Of a DNA stretch of 39,001 nucleotides, positions 1-8,368 are shown one piece after another (within the stretch, counting starts at the first letter, position 1; every line of letters starts with the position of its first letter). The stretch is taken from the NCBI GenBank assembly GCA_028704165.1, contig JAQVLK010000009.1:1-39001 (forward strand). Reading direction: 5' to 3'. The position numbers and the translations under genes were made by a program. The notes beneath the pieces were generated by a model that was given only the letters and a program-made list of their open reading frames with translations, was not told the DNA's origin and ran no database searches. This stretch comes from Candidatus Altimarinota bacterium. GTDB lineage: Bacteria; Patescibacteriota; Gracilibacteria; RBG-16-42-10; JAQVLK01.

Positions 1-572
1 CGGCCGCCGTCGGCTTAGCCTTCTTGGCTGCTCCTATCGTAAAAATTATATTGCAAACCGGAGAATTCACGGCACAAGACACGAAGTTAACCAGTGCCGC
101 CCTGATTTTCTTCGCTATTTCAATCCCGATCGAAAGCCTGGTACACCTCTTTGCGCGGCTTTTTTACGCGCATAAAAAGGTCTGGACTCCGGTACTTATT
201 TCGATCACAGCGGTAGCTTTGAACCTCATCTTGAGTTACCAGCTCGCCCTTAGGCTTGACTGGGGAGCAGCAGGCATGGCTCTCAGCTTCACCATCTATA
301 CCAGCTTCCAACTTGTCAGCCTACTTATATTCACACAACTCAAACTCCTCAAACTTCCCTACCGCCAACTAGTGCAGAAATTGTTGAAAGTTTGTGTGGC
401 AAGCTTGCTGATGTATGGGACTTTGGTCCTTGGAGAAAGCTTACTAAGTAGCGAGACCTTCCTCCTTAAGACCTTTATTTTAATAGTGAGTGGAGCTTTT
501 AGTTATTTACTATCAGCATTTATCTTGAAGTGTGAGGAACTGGCAATCATAAAGAAACTATCAAGACTCTAG
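1..572 (+). CDS. murJ: MurJ lipid II flippase, C-terminal part (5' end outside window)
   Basis: The frame is open from the left edge of the window (first full codon at base 3), so only about the last 190 residues are present. The pattern is that of the MurJ/MVF family C-terminal half: a segment reading APIVKIILQTGEF, then a helix with LVHLFARLFYAHKKVWTPV, followed by several hydrophobic helices (roughly TM9 to TM14). MurJ flips lipid II across the inner membrane for peptidoglycan synthesis; that role comes from family knowledge. The TTG at 24 is not a start, because in-frame hydrophobic sequence continues upstream of it. The gene ends at TAG with a lysine-rich tail. It is followed by 234 bases without a recognisable gene before the convergent ATPase remnant. 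Confidence 0.9.
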   Translation, partial: AAVGLAFLAAPIVKIILQTGEFTAQDTKLTSAALIFFAISIPIESLVHLFARLFYAHKKVWTPVLISITAVALNLILSYQLALRLDWGAAGMALSFTIYTSFQLVSLLIFTQLKLLKLPYRQLVQKLLKVCVASLLMYGTLVLGESLLSSETFLLKTFILIVSGAFSYLLSAFILKCEELAIIKKLSRL

Positions 573-806
573 AGTTTTGATCAAGCTAGTCTCTTGGGTA
601 ATCTTAACTTACTTATTTTTACTGCAATATCCTTGCAGATTCTTAACAAAACAATCGTTGCAATAAATATGCTTATTCCCCCGTCGGACGAGAAGGAATC
701 TTCCAAAGTGCATAAAACTATGATCGCTATAAAAGTTTGTCATGTTATTCTTTGAAAAAAACTAATAGCAAGTCTCGAAACAATGCCAGTTTTGTGAAAA
801 TTTAAA

Positions 807-1226
807 TCAGCCTTTCCTCTTTGTGCCTATAAAATTACGCACAGCCTTCTCTAAGCCGATCGTTGTATAGATAATTAGTCCTGGTAACAATACCACTACC
901 CAATCCTTTAGAGCGATTGCTTCACTGTAAAAAGCCCTATTCATTACAGGAAGATAAGTGTATAGCAATTGTAAAATAATCATCGCACAGACACCAATGA
1001 ACAAACGAGGATTGCTGAATATCCCGATCTTGAACATTGAATAACGTAAAGATCTACAGTTGAATAAATACATCATCTCCCCAAAAACAAAGATATTAAC
1101 AGACATTGTATGTGCGGAATTTTGACTCATGCCATTTTTTAGTGCCATTTCAAAAGCGCTAAAGGCACTGATACAGAGTAATAATCCGACCACAAACATA
1201 CGGATCAGGAGAGTTTTTGTAAGCAT
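807..1226 (-). CDS. C-terminal membrane domain of the P-type ATPase, separated by an in-frame stop
   Basis: This 139-residue frame is the Cation_ATPase_C region that normally finishes a P2-type ATPase: four hydrophobic helices matching TM7 to TM10 and the family signature YLFNCRS near residue 53. It is in the same reading frame as the 757-residue ATPase upstream (1239-3512), separated only by one TAG and four sense codons (I-N-Q-S). Joined, the two make about 901 residues, the usual length for the family. It has no Shine-Dalgarno sequence before its ATG at 1226, so independent translation would need reinitiation. It could be the tail of a pseudogene, a product of stop readthrough or reinitiation, or the result of a single-base error in the assembly. 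It is not a stand-alone gene family. Confidence 0.75.
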   Translation of the reverse strand: MLTKTLLIRMFVVGLLLCISAFSAFEMALKNGMSQNSAHTMSVNIFVFGEMMYLFNCRSLRYSMFKIGIFSNPRLFIGVCAMIILQLLYTYLPVMNRAFYSEAIALKDWVVVLLPGLIIYTTIGLEKAVRNFIGTKRKG

Positions 1227-1238
1227 AGATTGATTGAT

Positions 1239-3512
1239 CTACCTTGGTTTACTCCTCATAATATCTATTTCTTTCATTTCAAATGCGAGCATTAATCCCA
1301 GACAAATCGCAGTAGTCATATTTATCCATAGAATTTGTACTGGAAGAATTGGCAAAGCAACACCGCTAATAATTGCAAGCATAATCACCAGTCCCTCCCC
1401 TAAATTTGTCGGCAGCGTCCATGTTATGAATTTTACTATATTGTCATAAACCGTACGGCCCTCTTCAACCGCAGCTGCAATCGTGGCAAAATTATCGTCC
1501 GTCAAAATAATATCACCGGTTTCTTTTGCGATATCTGTTCCCGCTATTCCCATAGCCACTCCGATATTGGCTTGATACAAAGAAGGTGCATCGTTCACAC
1601 CATCACCTGTCATAGCGACAATCTCACCGCTAGCCTGGATAATTTTGACCAAACGCAACTTATCTTCGGGAGCAACTCGCGCAAAAACCGCTATTTTTTT
1701 TACGGACTCAGCCAGCTGTTTATCAGAAAGTTTTGCAATTTCATTCCCGCTCATCACAACTTTCTCATGTTCTTTCTCGCTCTCACTGATAATCCCTATT
1801 TTTTTAGCAATTGCAAAAGCTGTTAATTCATGATCTCCAGTAACCATCTTGACCTGAATTCCAGCAGCCAATAAATCTCTAAGAGCAGGAATAGCCTCGG
1901 GACGAGGAGGATCAATCATAGCTTGTAAGCCTATGAAAACAAGATTCTTTTCAAGATCGACATGGTTTATATTCGTACGAGATGGATCTAGGTTAATTTT
2001 GGCCAGAGCCAAGATACGCAATCCTTTTTTTGCCAATTCATTTGTACTATTTTCGATTTCACAAATCTCCTGCTTCGTAATTTCTTTCGAGGAACCATAT
2101 ATACTTTTTGATCTCGCAAGAATACTTTCCACGGATCCTTTGACATAAACCAGCTTCTCACCTGTCTGAATATTTTCATGAAGTGTTGCCATATACTGAT
2201 ACTTGGCCTCAAAAGGAATTGCTTCAACACAAGGAAACTCTTGAAGTATTTCTTCGGCAAATAATCCCGCTTTTTGGGCAGACACCACGAGTGCCGCCTC
2301 CGTCGGATCTCCTTCTATCACCCACTCCTCATTATTGCGCAAAAGCCGCGCATCGTTGCATAACAAACCGCACACAAGACATTCTTTTAATCTCGCGTCT
2401 GTTTGGGGATCTATCTTTTTTTTATCAAGCAGAAAATCTCCTTGGGGATTGTATCCTACTCCTGTAACTTTGTATTTTCGGGAACCTACCAAAACCGTCT
2501 CGACGGTCATTTGATTCTGAGTAAGCGTTCCCGTCTTGTCTGAACAAATTACCGATACGCTTCCCAGTGTTTCAACTGCAGGCAATTTTCTCACGATAGC
2601 ATTTCTTTTTGCCATTCTTGATACTCCTATAGCAAGAATAATTGTGACAGCAGCCGGTAAACCTTCTGGAATGGCGGCAACTGCCAAAGCCACTGAAGAC
2701 ATAAAGACCAAAAAGAGCTCTTCTCCCCGCATTAATCCGATCAGAAAAGTTAAAGAAGCCAAAGCCAGAATCGCAAAAAGCAGTATTTTGCTAAATCGAG
2801 AAATGGCCTTTGTGAGAGGGGTTTGCAGTTTATGTACATCTGCTATCATTTTGTTAATTCGACCAAGCTCGGTATCGTTCGCAATGGCGACTACGATACC
2901 CTTAGCTGTGCCATAAGTAACCAGACTGGGAGAATAAGCCATATTACTACGATCAGCCAGCAAAGTGTTATTGGGCAAGGCTTGAGTATTTTTGATCACA
3001 GGAACAGACTCTCCCGTCAAAGAAGATTCATCAATTTGTAAGTCACGAAGCTGCAGCAGTCTAAGATCGGCAGGAACTTTATCGCCTGAGTGCAAAATAA
3101 CGATATCCCCTATAGTCAACTCTGATGCCAAAATCTCTTGTTTTTTCCCTTCTCTTAAAACTGTTGTTTTCTTCGTGACAGCCTTTGCTAAGGAATCTAT
3201 GGCTTTGATAGCTTTAGCTTCTTGCACATATCCCAATATGGAATTCAGCAAAACAACTCCGAAGATCACGCCGGAATCTACCCAATCCCGCATTAGCATA
3301 GTCATAAATGAGGCCACTAACAAAACATACACCAAAGGCTGATTGAACTGTTTCAAAAAGAGCACAATGGGGTTTTCCCCTTTTTTCTCATGAATAACAT
3401 TCAATCCGTACTCTTGTTGACGTTTTTTTACTTCGCCTAAAGACAGTCCTGATTGAAGAGAAGATTTTAGTTCTTCAACAACATTTTCTTTTTCTAGAGT
3501 AAAGCAATCCAT
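1239..3512 (-). CDS. P-type cation-transporting ATPase (P2/Ca2+-like), ends at premature TAG
   Basis: Domains run in order: N-terminal cation-ATPase domain (1-60), two membrane helices, actuator domain with TGES at 166-169, TM4 ion-site motif PEGLP at 282-286, phosphorylation site DKTGT with Asp325, nucleotide-binding domain, hinge motif TGDGVND at 635-641, then TM5-TM6 ending NMTTAICLGLMLAFE. This is a P2-type pump, probably for Ca2+ or another cation. TM6 has NMTT where SERCA has an Asp-containing motif, so the ion cannot be named. The reading frame stops at TAG (1239-1241) between TM6 and TM7, and the missing TM7-TM10 lie in frame directly after it (807-1226). The start ATG lies 10 bases after the Kef-type antiporter gene, so the two probably form one transcript. 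All catalytic residues are intact, so the stop is either recent or not fully terminating. Confidence 0.9.
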   Translation of the reverse strand: MDCFTLEKENVVEELKSSLQSGLSLGEVKKRQQEYGLNVIHEKKGENPIVLFLKQFNQPLVYVLLVASFMTMLMRDWVDSGVIFGVVLLNSILGYVQEAKAIKAIDSLAKAVTKKTTVLREGKKQEILASELTIGDIVILHSGDKVPADLRLLQLRDLQIDESSLTGESVPVIKNTQALPNNTLLADRSNMAYSPSLVTYGTAKGIVVAIANDTELGRINKMIADVHKLQTPLTKAISRFSKILLFAILALASLTFLIGLMRGEELFLVFMSSVALAVAAIPEGLPAAVTIILAIGVSRMAKRNAIVRKLPAVETLGSVSVICSDKTGTLTQNQMTVETVLVGSRKYKVTGVGYNPQGDFLLDKKKIDPQTDARLKECLVCGLLCNDARLLRNNEEWVIEGDPTEAALVVSAQKAGLFAEEILQEFPCVEAIPFEAKYQYMATLHENIQTGEKLVYVKGSVESILARSKSIYGSSKEITKQEICEIENSTNELAKKGLRILALAKINLDPSRTNINHVDLEKNLVFIGLQAMIDPPRPEAIPALRDLLAAGIQVKMVTGDHELTAFAIAKKIGIISESEKEHEKVVMSGNEIAKLSDKQLAESVKKIAVFARVAPEDKLRLVKIIQASGEIVAMTGDGVNDAPSLYQANIGVAMGIAGTDIAKETGDIILTDDNFATIAAAVEEGRTVYDNIVKFITWTLPTNLGEGLVIMLAIISGVALPILPVQILWINMTTAICLGLMLAFEMKEIDIMRSKPR

Positions 3513-3522
3513 ATTTAAAACT

Positions 3523-5202
3523 TTAGGCAGGATTCAGTTGCTCAAGGTGTTTTATCTTATTCCTAACAAATTTGTCCATATCCAAACCGAAGTGTTCAAT
3601 CAGAGTAGAAACATGTTGTCCTCCCAATTGATTGGGCATGATCACATAATTTGCCCCTTTCTCGTAACATTCTATGGCATCCTCAGATCTTTCAGCCACA
3701 ACTATAACAATTGCCTTTTTATTGCAATTGCGTATTTGCTTGATCAGATGAAAATTAATATCCGGATTCTTGATACTTGAGATAACCATCTTGGTTTTCG
3801 CAAAATTCACTTTCTCAAAAAGGTTATCATCCTCTATATCACTGTAAAGACAAGATGTTTTTCGTTCCATGAGTTCATTAATAATCTCAGGATTGTAATC
3901 TACTACCAGAAATTTCTTTTTTAACCTCTTAAACATCCTACTAAGGCTAAGACCGATATTATTGTAGCCCAGTAAAACATAATCGTATTTATCTCCTTTG
4001 TTCGTAACGTGTTCATCAAGCTTGCGTCCCTTTCTTTCAAAAATATTCAGATAAGGATTAAGCAAGTGATAAAGCTTCTTTCCATAAATGATGAAGTAAC
4101 TTGATCCACCGATCGTAATCAGACCGGTAACTGTTGCGAAAGACAAAATATCAGGTTCAATGTGGCCAAGTTTGATACCTAAAGCTATCAGAATCAAAGA
4201 GAACTCGCTGATCTGAGCAACTGTCAGTCCGGCTAAGAAACCGGTTTTTTTGGTATAGCGAGAAACTCCCATTAGAACCATCACAATAAAGGGATTTCCG
4301 ATCAGAATAAAGAGAGAGAAGACCAAAATAGCTAAAGAGTAGTTGCCAAAATTCGAAAATTCCATCTGTGAACCTAGGAAAACAAAGAACATTAACAAGA
4401 AGAAATCTCTCAAGGGCCGAATACGAGAAGAAATTTCGTGCCGATAAGGAGACATCGAAAGAGAAACACCCGCTAAAAGCGCACCGATTTCTATAGATAG
4501 GCCTATCATATGAAATGCCGAAGCAAGAGCAAAGCACCAAGCCACACAAAAGAGCATCACAAATTCGACACTACTGGCTATTTTATTAAGAACTCTCGGT
4601 AAAATATAATGACCTATCAGGACCACCAAGGTGATTGATCCAACCACTTTCAACAAAGACTTTAGCAATAAAGCTGAGACACTACCGTTATCAGCAAAAG
4701 ACGCGACAAATATCAAGATTAGAATGGCAACTATATCTTGGACAATCAAAAAGCCCATGGAAATCTTGGCATAGAGAGTTTCCATATCTTTTTTATCGGA
4801 AAGAAGCTTCATAATCACGATAGTACTACTGAAAGTAAAAGCCACCGCGATATAGATAGCTTCTATCGCTGAAAAACCCAGTAAAAGTGCGATGCCAAAA
4901 CCAATACTGGAAGTAAAAATAATCTGTCCCAGACCGGTTATGATCGATATTTTACCAACCGTTTTGATAATACGCGGACTCAAGCTGAGTCCCACCATAA
5001 AAAGCAGGAAAGCCACTCCAATTTGAGAAAAAGTTGCAACCGTTTCATGAGCGGTTACGATATTTAAGCCATAGGGGCTCAGTAATAAACCGGCAGCTAT
5101 ATAAGCAATAATCATGGGCTGCTTGAATATTTTTGCCACCCAAGCAACAATCGTCGTCACAATTATAATGGCACTTAATTCAACAAATATTTGCTCTGTC
5201 AT
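3523..5202 (-). CDS. Kef-type (CPA2) cation/proton antiporter with C-terminal RCK/TrkA-N domain
   Basis: About 390 residues of hydrophobic helices of the sodium/hydrogen exchanger (CPA2) family are followed by a cytoplasmic Rossmann domain of TrkA-N/RCK type (from about residue 405). Motifs include KQPMIIAYIAAGLLLSPYG near the N-terminus and FTFSSTIVIMKLL in TM5. It should exchange K+ or Na+ for H+ across the inner membrane. The RCK glycine loop is weak, GYNNIG instead of the usual GxGxxG, so nucleotide gating may be altered. I chose the ATG at 5202 (MTEQIF) over the upstream ATG at 5223, because a good promoter (5226-5254) would start transcription around 5219, downstream of the first ATG; homologues also begin close to this point. 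It leads an apparent two-gene unit with the P-type ATPase. Confidence 0.88.
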   Translation of the reverse strand: MTEQIFVELSAIIIVTTIVAWVAKIFKQPMIIAYIAAGLLLSPYGLNIVTAHETVATFSQIGVAFLLFMVGLSLSPRIIKTVGKISIITGLGQIIFTSSIGFGIALLLGFSAIEAIYIAVAFTFSSTIVIMKLLSDKKDMETLYAKISMGFLIVQDIVAILILIFVASFADNGSVSALLLKSLLKVVGSITLVVLIGHYILPRVLNKIASSVEFVMLFCVAWCFALASAFHMIGLSIEIGALLAGVSLSMSPYRHEISSRIRPLRDFFLLMFFVFLGSQMEFSNFGNYSLAILVFSLFILIGNPFIVMVLMGVSRYTKKTGFLAGLTVAQISEFSLILIALGIKLGHIEPDILSFATVTGLITIGGSSYFIIYGKKLYHLLNPYLNIFERKGRKLDEHVTNKGDKYDYVLLGYNNIGLSLSRMFKRLKKKFLVVDYNPEIINELMERKTSCLYSDIEDDNLFEKVNFAKTKMVISSIKNPDINFHLIKQIRNCNKKAIVIVVAERSEDAIECYEKGANYVIMPNQLGGQHVSTLIEHFGLDMDKFVRNKIKHLEQLNPA

Positions 5203-5225
5203 TGAGTTTTTATTATAATCCATTA

Positions 5226-5254
5226 ATTATAACACAAAAAAGACATTGAATCAA
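5226..5254 (-). promoter_or_regulatory. Sigma70-type promoter of the antiporter-ATPase unit
   Basis: Minus-strand -35 TTGATT (5249-5254) and perfect -10 TATAAT (5226-5231), with a 17-bp spacer ending in an extended TG motif. The expected transcription start near 5219 leaves a leader of about 17 bases before the ATG at 5202. A second TATAAT lies a little downstream but has no matching -35. Confidence 0.65.
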
Positions 5255-5337
5255 TGCAAAACAGCTTGCTAGCGCTCTTTTACAAAGCAAACTAAATAAG
5301 CTCTAGTGAAAGAATGCTTGTCAAAGCTATTCCTTCC

Positions 5338-6024
5338 TTACGCGGCACAGCTACTCTCGCAAGCAAATAATTCTGTAGGATCTTCTGCAAAATCACTTTC
5401 ACAGTCCTCGACACAGGCTTTACAATTTTCGAATTCGCTTGAGGGAGCCATCTGGCAAGTGCCATCTAAGATCTCGCAGCTTGCAAACTGTCTGCAATTA
5501 TCCCCTGCCATATACATCATCGTACAGGCTTCTGGCACATTGGGGCCACAAACAATATCTAAACCATGGCAGTTCTCTATGCCACATGCTATCGGGTTCG
5601 GATCAACAATAGCCCCCGTACAACGCCAGTTGATTTCAGCGGTTTTGGTGTCTGCACTCACCACGCAAGCAGGGCCACAACCTGCGGGACTAGCATTCAA
5701 ATTGGCATCAAACCACCAAGTCTGGGAATTTTCATTGTAATAACCGGAAGACAAGGATTCTCCACTCTTGATACAGGAATTCTCTGCAATAACTCGAGCC
5801 TCAGCTTCGCTCATCACAGGAAGCTCTTCGGTAAAGGTTTCACCATCGGGCACGGCACACTGCCTGGGATAGGACTCCATGACCGGATAGCCGGCCTCAA
5901 GACACTCCGTGAAGGAAGAAATTTGCGGTACTGCTTGTTGCTTGTCATAAGAAATGAATCCATAAACTAGGCCGGCGACAACCAGTATTGCAAGAATCAG
6001 GTAAGTTGTTCTCTTGTCCTGCAT
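5338..6024 (-). CDS. Membrane-anchored cysteine-rich secreted protein
   Basis: The 228-residue protein has a short basic start, one hydrophobic segment (about residues 7-24) serving as signal anchor, then an outward-facing, acidic domain with 18 cysteines. After the anchor comes a module reading TECLEAGYPVMESYPRQC and PDGETF, which I recognise as recurring in secreted proteins of Patescibacteria; this is recall and not a search result. The C-terminal half has paired cysteines at irregular spacing (for example NCKACVEDCES), suggesting a disulfide-bonded, knotted fold. No catalytic motif is visible. It lies between two antiporter genes on the same strand, 59 bases after the upstream one. The function is unknown; a surface or adhesion role is a guess. 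Its only identified start is the ATG at 6024. Confidence 0.75.
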   Translation of the reverse strand: MQDKRTTYLILAILVVAGLVYGFISYDKQQAVPQISSFTECLEAGYPVMESYPRQCAVPDGETFTEELPVMSEAEARVIAENSCIKSGESLSSGYYNENSQTWWFDANLNASPAGCGPACVVSADTKTAEINWRCTGAIVDPNPIACGIENCHGLDIVCGPNVPEACTMMYMAGDNCRQFASCEILDGTCQMAPSSEFENCKACVEDCESDFAEDPTELFACESSCAA

Positions 6025-6083
6025 AATAAATAAGTTAATTTAGCTTGAGTGTAACATCTCGAAGCCTTCTTCACAACATCCTC

Positions 6084-7529
6084 TTATTTATTTTTGAGCT
6101 CCAGTTTATCTTGTTTCTTTAGGAGAGAGGTCAAAATGGGTGGAGTCAATAGAGTCGTCAAAATAACCATGATAACAATCGTAGAGAAAACTTCATCCGG
6201 GATGATATTAAGAGCTTTGCCAGTCATGGCAAAAATCAAACCAACTTCACCTCTCGGAACCATTCCAAATCCGACCAAAAACTTATTGGCCTTTCTGACA
6301 GCCAAACCCGAAACGATTTTCCCCACAAAAGCCGCCGCCGTGAGACCCAGAGCTACCAGTAAAATCGGTAAATTAAACATGGTTTCCAATTTCACATTCA
6401 TACCGGTAATCACAAAGAAAATCGGGATCAAAAATAAACCGATAGGAGCAATCAGATCCTCAATATGTCTTTTTGCATGTGGGGCAATGACAGATAATAT
6501 CTTTTCCTTGGAATCATGATCGTAATCATTGATCGCCTCTTTGATATCGCGAACAATCTTGGGATCCTTGAAATAACTAAAATGCACAGGATCAAGGATC
6601 AAACCGGCCGAAAAAGCACCGACAATCGGCGTCAGACCGACTTTTTGAGCAAGAAAAGCAAAAACCAAACAGAAAGAGATGGCCAAGGTGAATTTCATGC
6701 CAACCCCCGTATTTATTTTTGATAATAATTTACCAATTTTGGGAGCAAGCACTTGTCCCAGGATGATCGAACCAAGCAAGAATAAAATTGCCTTGGCGGC
6801 TATCCAACTAATCAGCCCGAGCCCCACTCCCCCTACGGTAGCGATAGTTGAAACCACTGCCAAAATAATCAGTCCTATCACGTCATCTATGACCGCAGCT
6901 CCCAAGACAATTTGGGCCTCCGGAATATGTATTTTATTCAAATCTTTGAAGACGCGAGCTGTGATACCGACCGAGGTTGCCGTCAGGGTTGCTCCCAGGA
7001 AGAGATAGGTATTAAAAGAGAGATCTGGCAAGAGCCAAGGGCCAACGACATAAGTACCCAAGACAAAAGGAATAATCACTCCGAGAAAAGCTACCACGAA
7101 AGACTGTAAACAGACTTTTCTGATTTTCTCAATATTAGACTCCAATCCGACCTGAAAGAGTAGGATTATCACGCCTAATTCTCCCAAGAAGTTAATAATA
7201 TTATCACTTCTGATATCTTCAAAAACATGTAACCCAAAAAAGCTCAGATTACCCAACAAAACACCTACCAATAACTCCCCCACGATCGGAGGCTGGCCGA
7301 AACGTTCAATCAAATTGGAAATCTTGGCAGCGATTAAAATCACTGCTATCCCCAATAAGGTAAATGAGATATCCGGCATAGCTTCACCCGGACCAGCTGC
7401 AAAAACAGATATAGGATAAAAAAGCAGTAAACAAGCGCTAATCATCGCAACTGAGTGTAGTTTCACCATAGACATAGAGGTATTTGGATTTAAATCTGTT
7501 TTTGTTAGTTCAGAAAAAGGCGCCGCCAT
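6084..7529 (-). CDS. CPA2 Na+(K+)/H+ antiporter without RCK domain
   Basis: This is a second sodium/hydrogen exchanger family protein with about 12 helices. Family landmarks include QPPIVGELLVGVLLG in the early helices, FLGATLTATSVGIT in TM5, the ion-binding DD pair in AAVIDDVIGLI (TM6), PIVGAFSAGLIL, and GMVPRGEVGLIFA near the end. Unlike its neighbour it ends shortly after the membrane domain. The frame opens at a TTG (7544), but the ATG at 7529 has GGGGGT five bases upstream, the better ribosome site, so I start there. A hydrophobic, signal-like segment (LLLFYPISVFAAG) follows a hydrophilic leader of about 25 residues, and the ATGs around 7470 are also possible starts. It follows the vWA gene at short distance and may be co-transcribed with it. 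Confidence 0.88.
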   Translation of the reverse strand: MAAPFSELTKTDLNPNTSMSMVKLHSVAMISACLLLFYPISVFAAGPGEAMPDISFTLLGIAVILIAAKISNLIERFGQPPIVGELLVGVLLGNLSFFGLHVFEDIRSDNIINFLGELGVIILLFQVGLESNIEKIRKVCLQSFVVAFLGVIIPFVLGTYVVGPWLLPDLSFNTYLFLGATLTATSVGITARVFKDLNKIHIPEAQIVLGAAVIDDVIGLIILAVVSTIATVGGVGLGLISWIAAKAILFLLGSIILGQVLAPKIGKLLSKINTGVGMKFTLAISFCLVFAFLAQKVGLTPIVGAFSAGLILDPVHFSYFKDPKIVRDIKEAINDYDHDSKEKILSVIAPHAKRHIEDLIAPIGLFLIPIFFVITGMNVKLETMFNLPILLVALGLTAAAFVGKIVSGLAVRKANKFLVGFGMVPRGEVGLIFAMTGKALNIIPDEVFSTIVIMVILTTLLTPPILTSLLKKQDKLELKNK

Positions 7530-7594
7530 TCTACCCCCAAGCAAGCTGATTGTAAAAGATGAGATGGCGAATGCTATTGTCGAAAAATCTCAGT

Positions 7595-8230
7595 TTAAAA
7601 CTCCTCTGCCGCGAAACCTATAGCTCGATAGAGTCCGGTCGCGTTATCCAGCTCAATCCCGTTGATCAATCTCTTGCAATGATCAAAATTACTAGTTAGT
7701 CCTGTCAATAACTGATATTTCTCCCAAAATTTTGCCACTCCCACTCTATCGTGATTAGGATCCAAACTGTCTATAACATTGATAGAAGAAGCTTTCGTGT
7801 TTTTCAGCTTATTTTTGTCTCCAGTCCAAGTTCCGTCCTCTCTCAATCCTCCCATTGACCACGAGCAATCAATCAAGATTAGTAAGTCAATCGCTGCTCG
7901 GACGGCACGTTGGCGGACAGCGATTTGCTCTAGGTGAGAGGCTCCATCTGAAAGCATTAGTCCAGCAATTTTGGTATGTATGAAAGTTGTAATATCTCTC
8001 AGGGCACAAGCAACTGCTTCACTATTAAGTGGAGCCACATGAAGCCCTCCAGTAAGATGCGCTAAAAGAGCTAATCCTCGGTGATCAACATCGATAGTCC
8101 CTATCCCCACACTTAATGAGTATATCTCTTTCTTATTTAGATTGTTGACTGCTTCCGGAAAATCACGCTCTTTATCCGAAGCGTTATCCTCTCCATCAGT
8201 TATGGTGAGAAGAACTCTAGCTCTAGCCAT
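7595..8230 (-). CDS. von Willebrand factor A protein with permuted domain order
   Basis: The 211 residues contain every secondary-structure element of one vWA domain, but in the wrong order. Residues 1-82 read as the second half: beta4 with the MIDAS Asp (VLLTITDGEDN, Asp12), then an alternating helix/strand pattern with YSLSVGIGTI and LALLAHLTGG. After a linker of about 30 residues, 113-211 read as the first half: beta1 with the MIDAS DxSxS motif (Asp121, Ser123, Ser125), then RVGVAKFW, and finally the MIDAS Thr in NATGLYRAI (Thr198). The C-terminus would join the N-terminus seamlessly in a normal domain. MIDAS domains bind a divalent metal and protein partners. No signal peptide or membrane helix is seen, so it is probably cytoplasmic. 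A promoter lies just upstream. Alternatives are a remnant of a two-domain protein or an assembly artefact. Confidence 0.75.
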   Translation of the reverse strand: MARARVLLTITDGEDNASDKERDFPEAVNNLNKKEIYSLSVGIGTIDVDHRGLALLAHLTGGLHVAPLNSEAVACALRDITTFIHTKIAGLMLSDGASHLEQIAVRQRAVRAAIDLLILIDCSWSMGGLREDGTWTGDKNKLKNTKASSINVIDSLDPNHDRVGVAKFWEKYQLLTGLTSNFDHCKRLINGIELDNATGLYRAIGFAAEEF

Positions 8231-8262
8231 TTTTTTGTAATTTAGTAAATAAAAAGGATGCC

Positions 8263-8292
8263 ATCTTATCAGATGACATATTTACCTGTCAA
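8263..8292 (-). promoter_or_regulatory. Promoter of the vWA gene
   Basis: Minus-strand -35 TTGACA (8287-8292, perfect) and -10 TAAGAT (8263-8268) are separated by 18 bp. The -10 sits inside a small inverted repeat (CATCT, loop TATC, AGATG; 8262-8275) that could be an operator. The leader to the ATG is about 26 bases and has no Shine-Dalgarno sequence. Confidence 0.5.
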
Positions 8293-8322
8293 ACAGATTT
8301 ACAAACAAAGTGCAAGTTAGTG

Positions 8323-8347
8323 TATCATACCAGCACAAATTTATAAT
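8323..8347 (+). promoter_or_regulatory. Candidate -10 boxes upstream of the C39-like peptidase gene
   Basis: Two -10 candidates precede the gene at 8369: TATCAT with an extended TG (8323-8328, paired with TTTACA at 8298-8303 but with a long 19-bp spacer) and a perfect TATAAT (8342-8347) without a good -35. Either would give a short leader. The region is divergent with the vWA promoter. Confidence 0.3.
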
Positions 8348-8368
8348 TTTTCATTTTAAATTAAAGTC

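Noticed and set aside
5306-5740. A 144-residue plus-strand frame
   Set aside because: It is antisense to the cysteine-rich secreted protein, whose signal anchor and Cys pattern make the minus strand the coding one.
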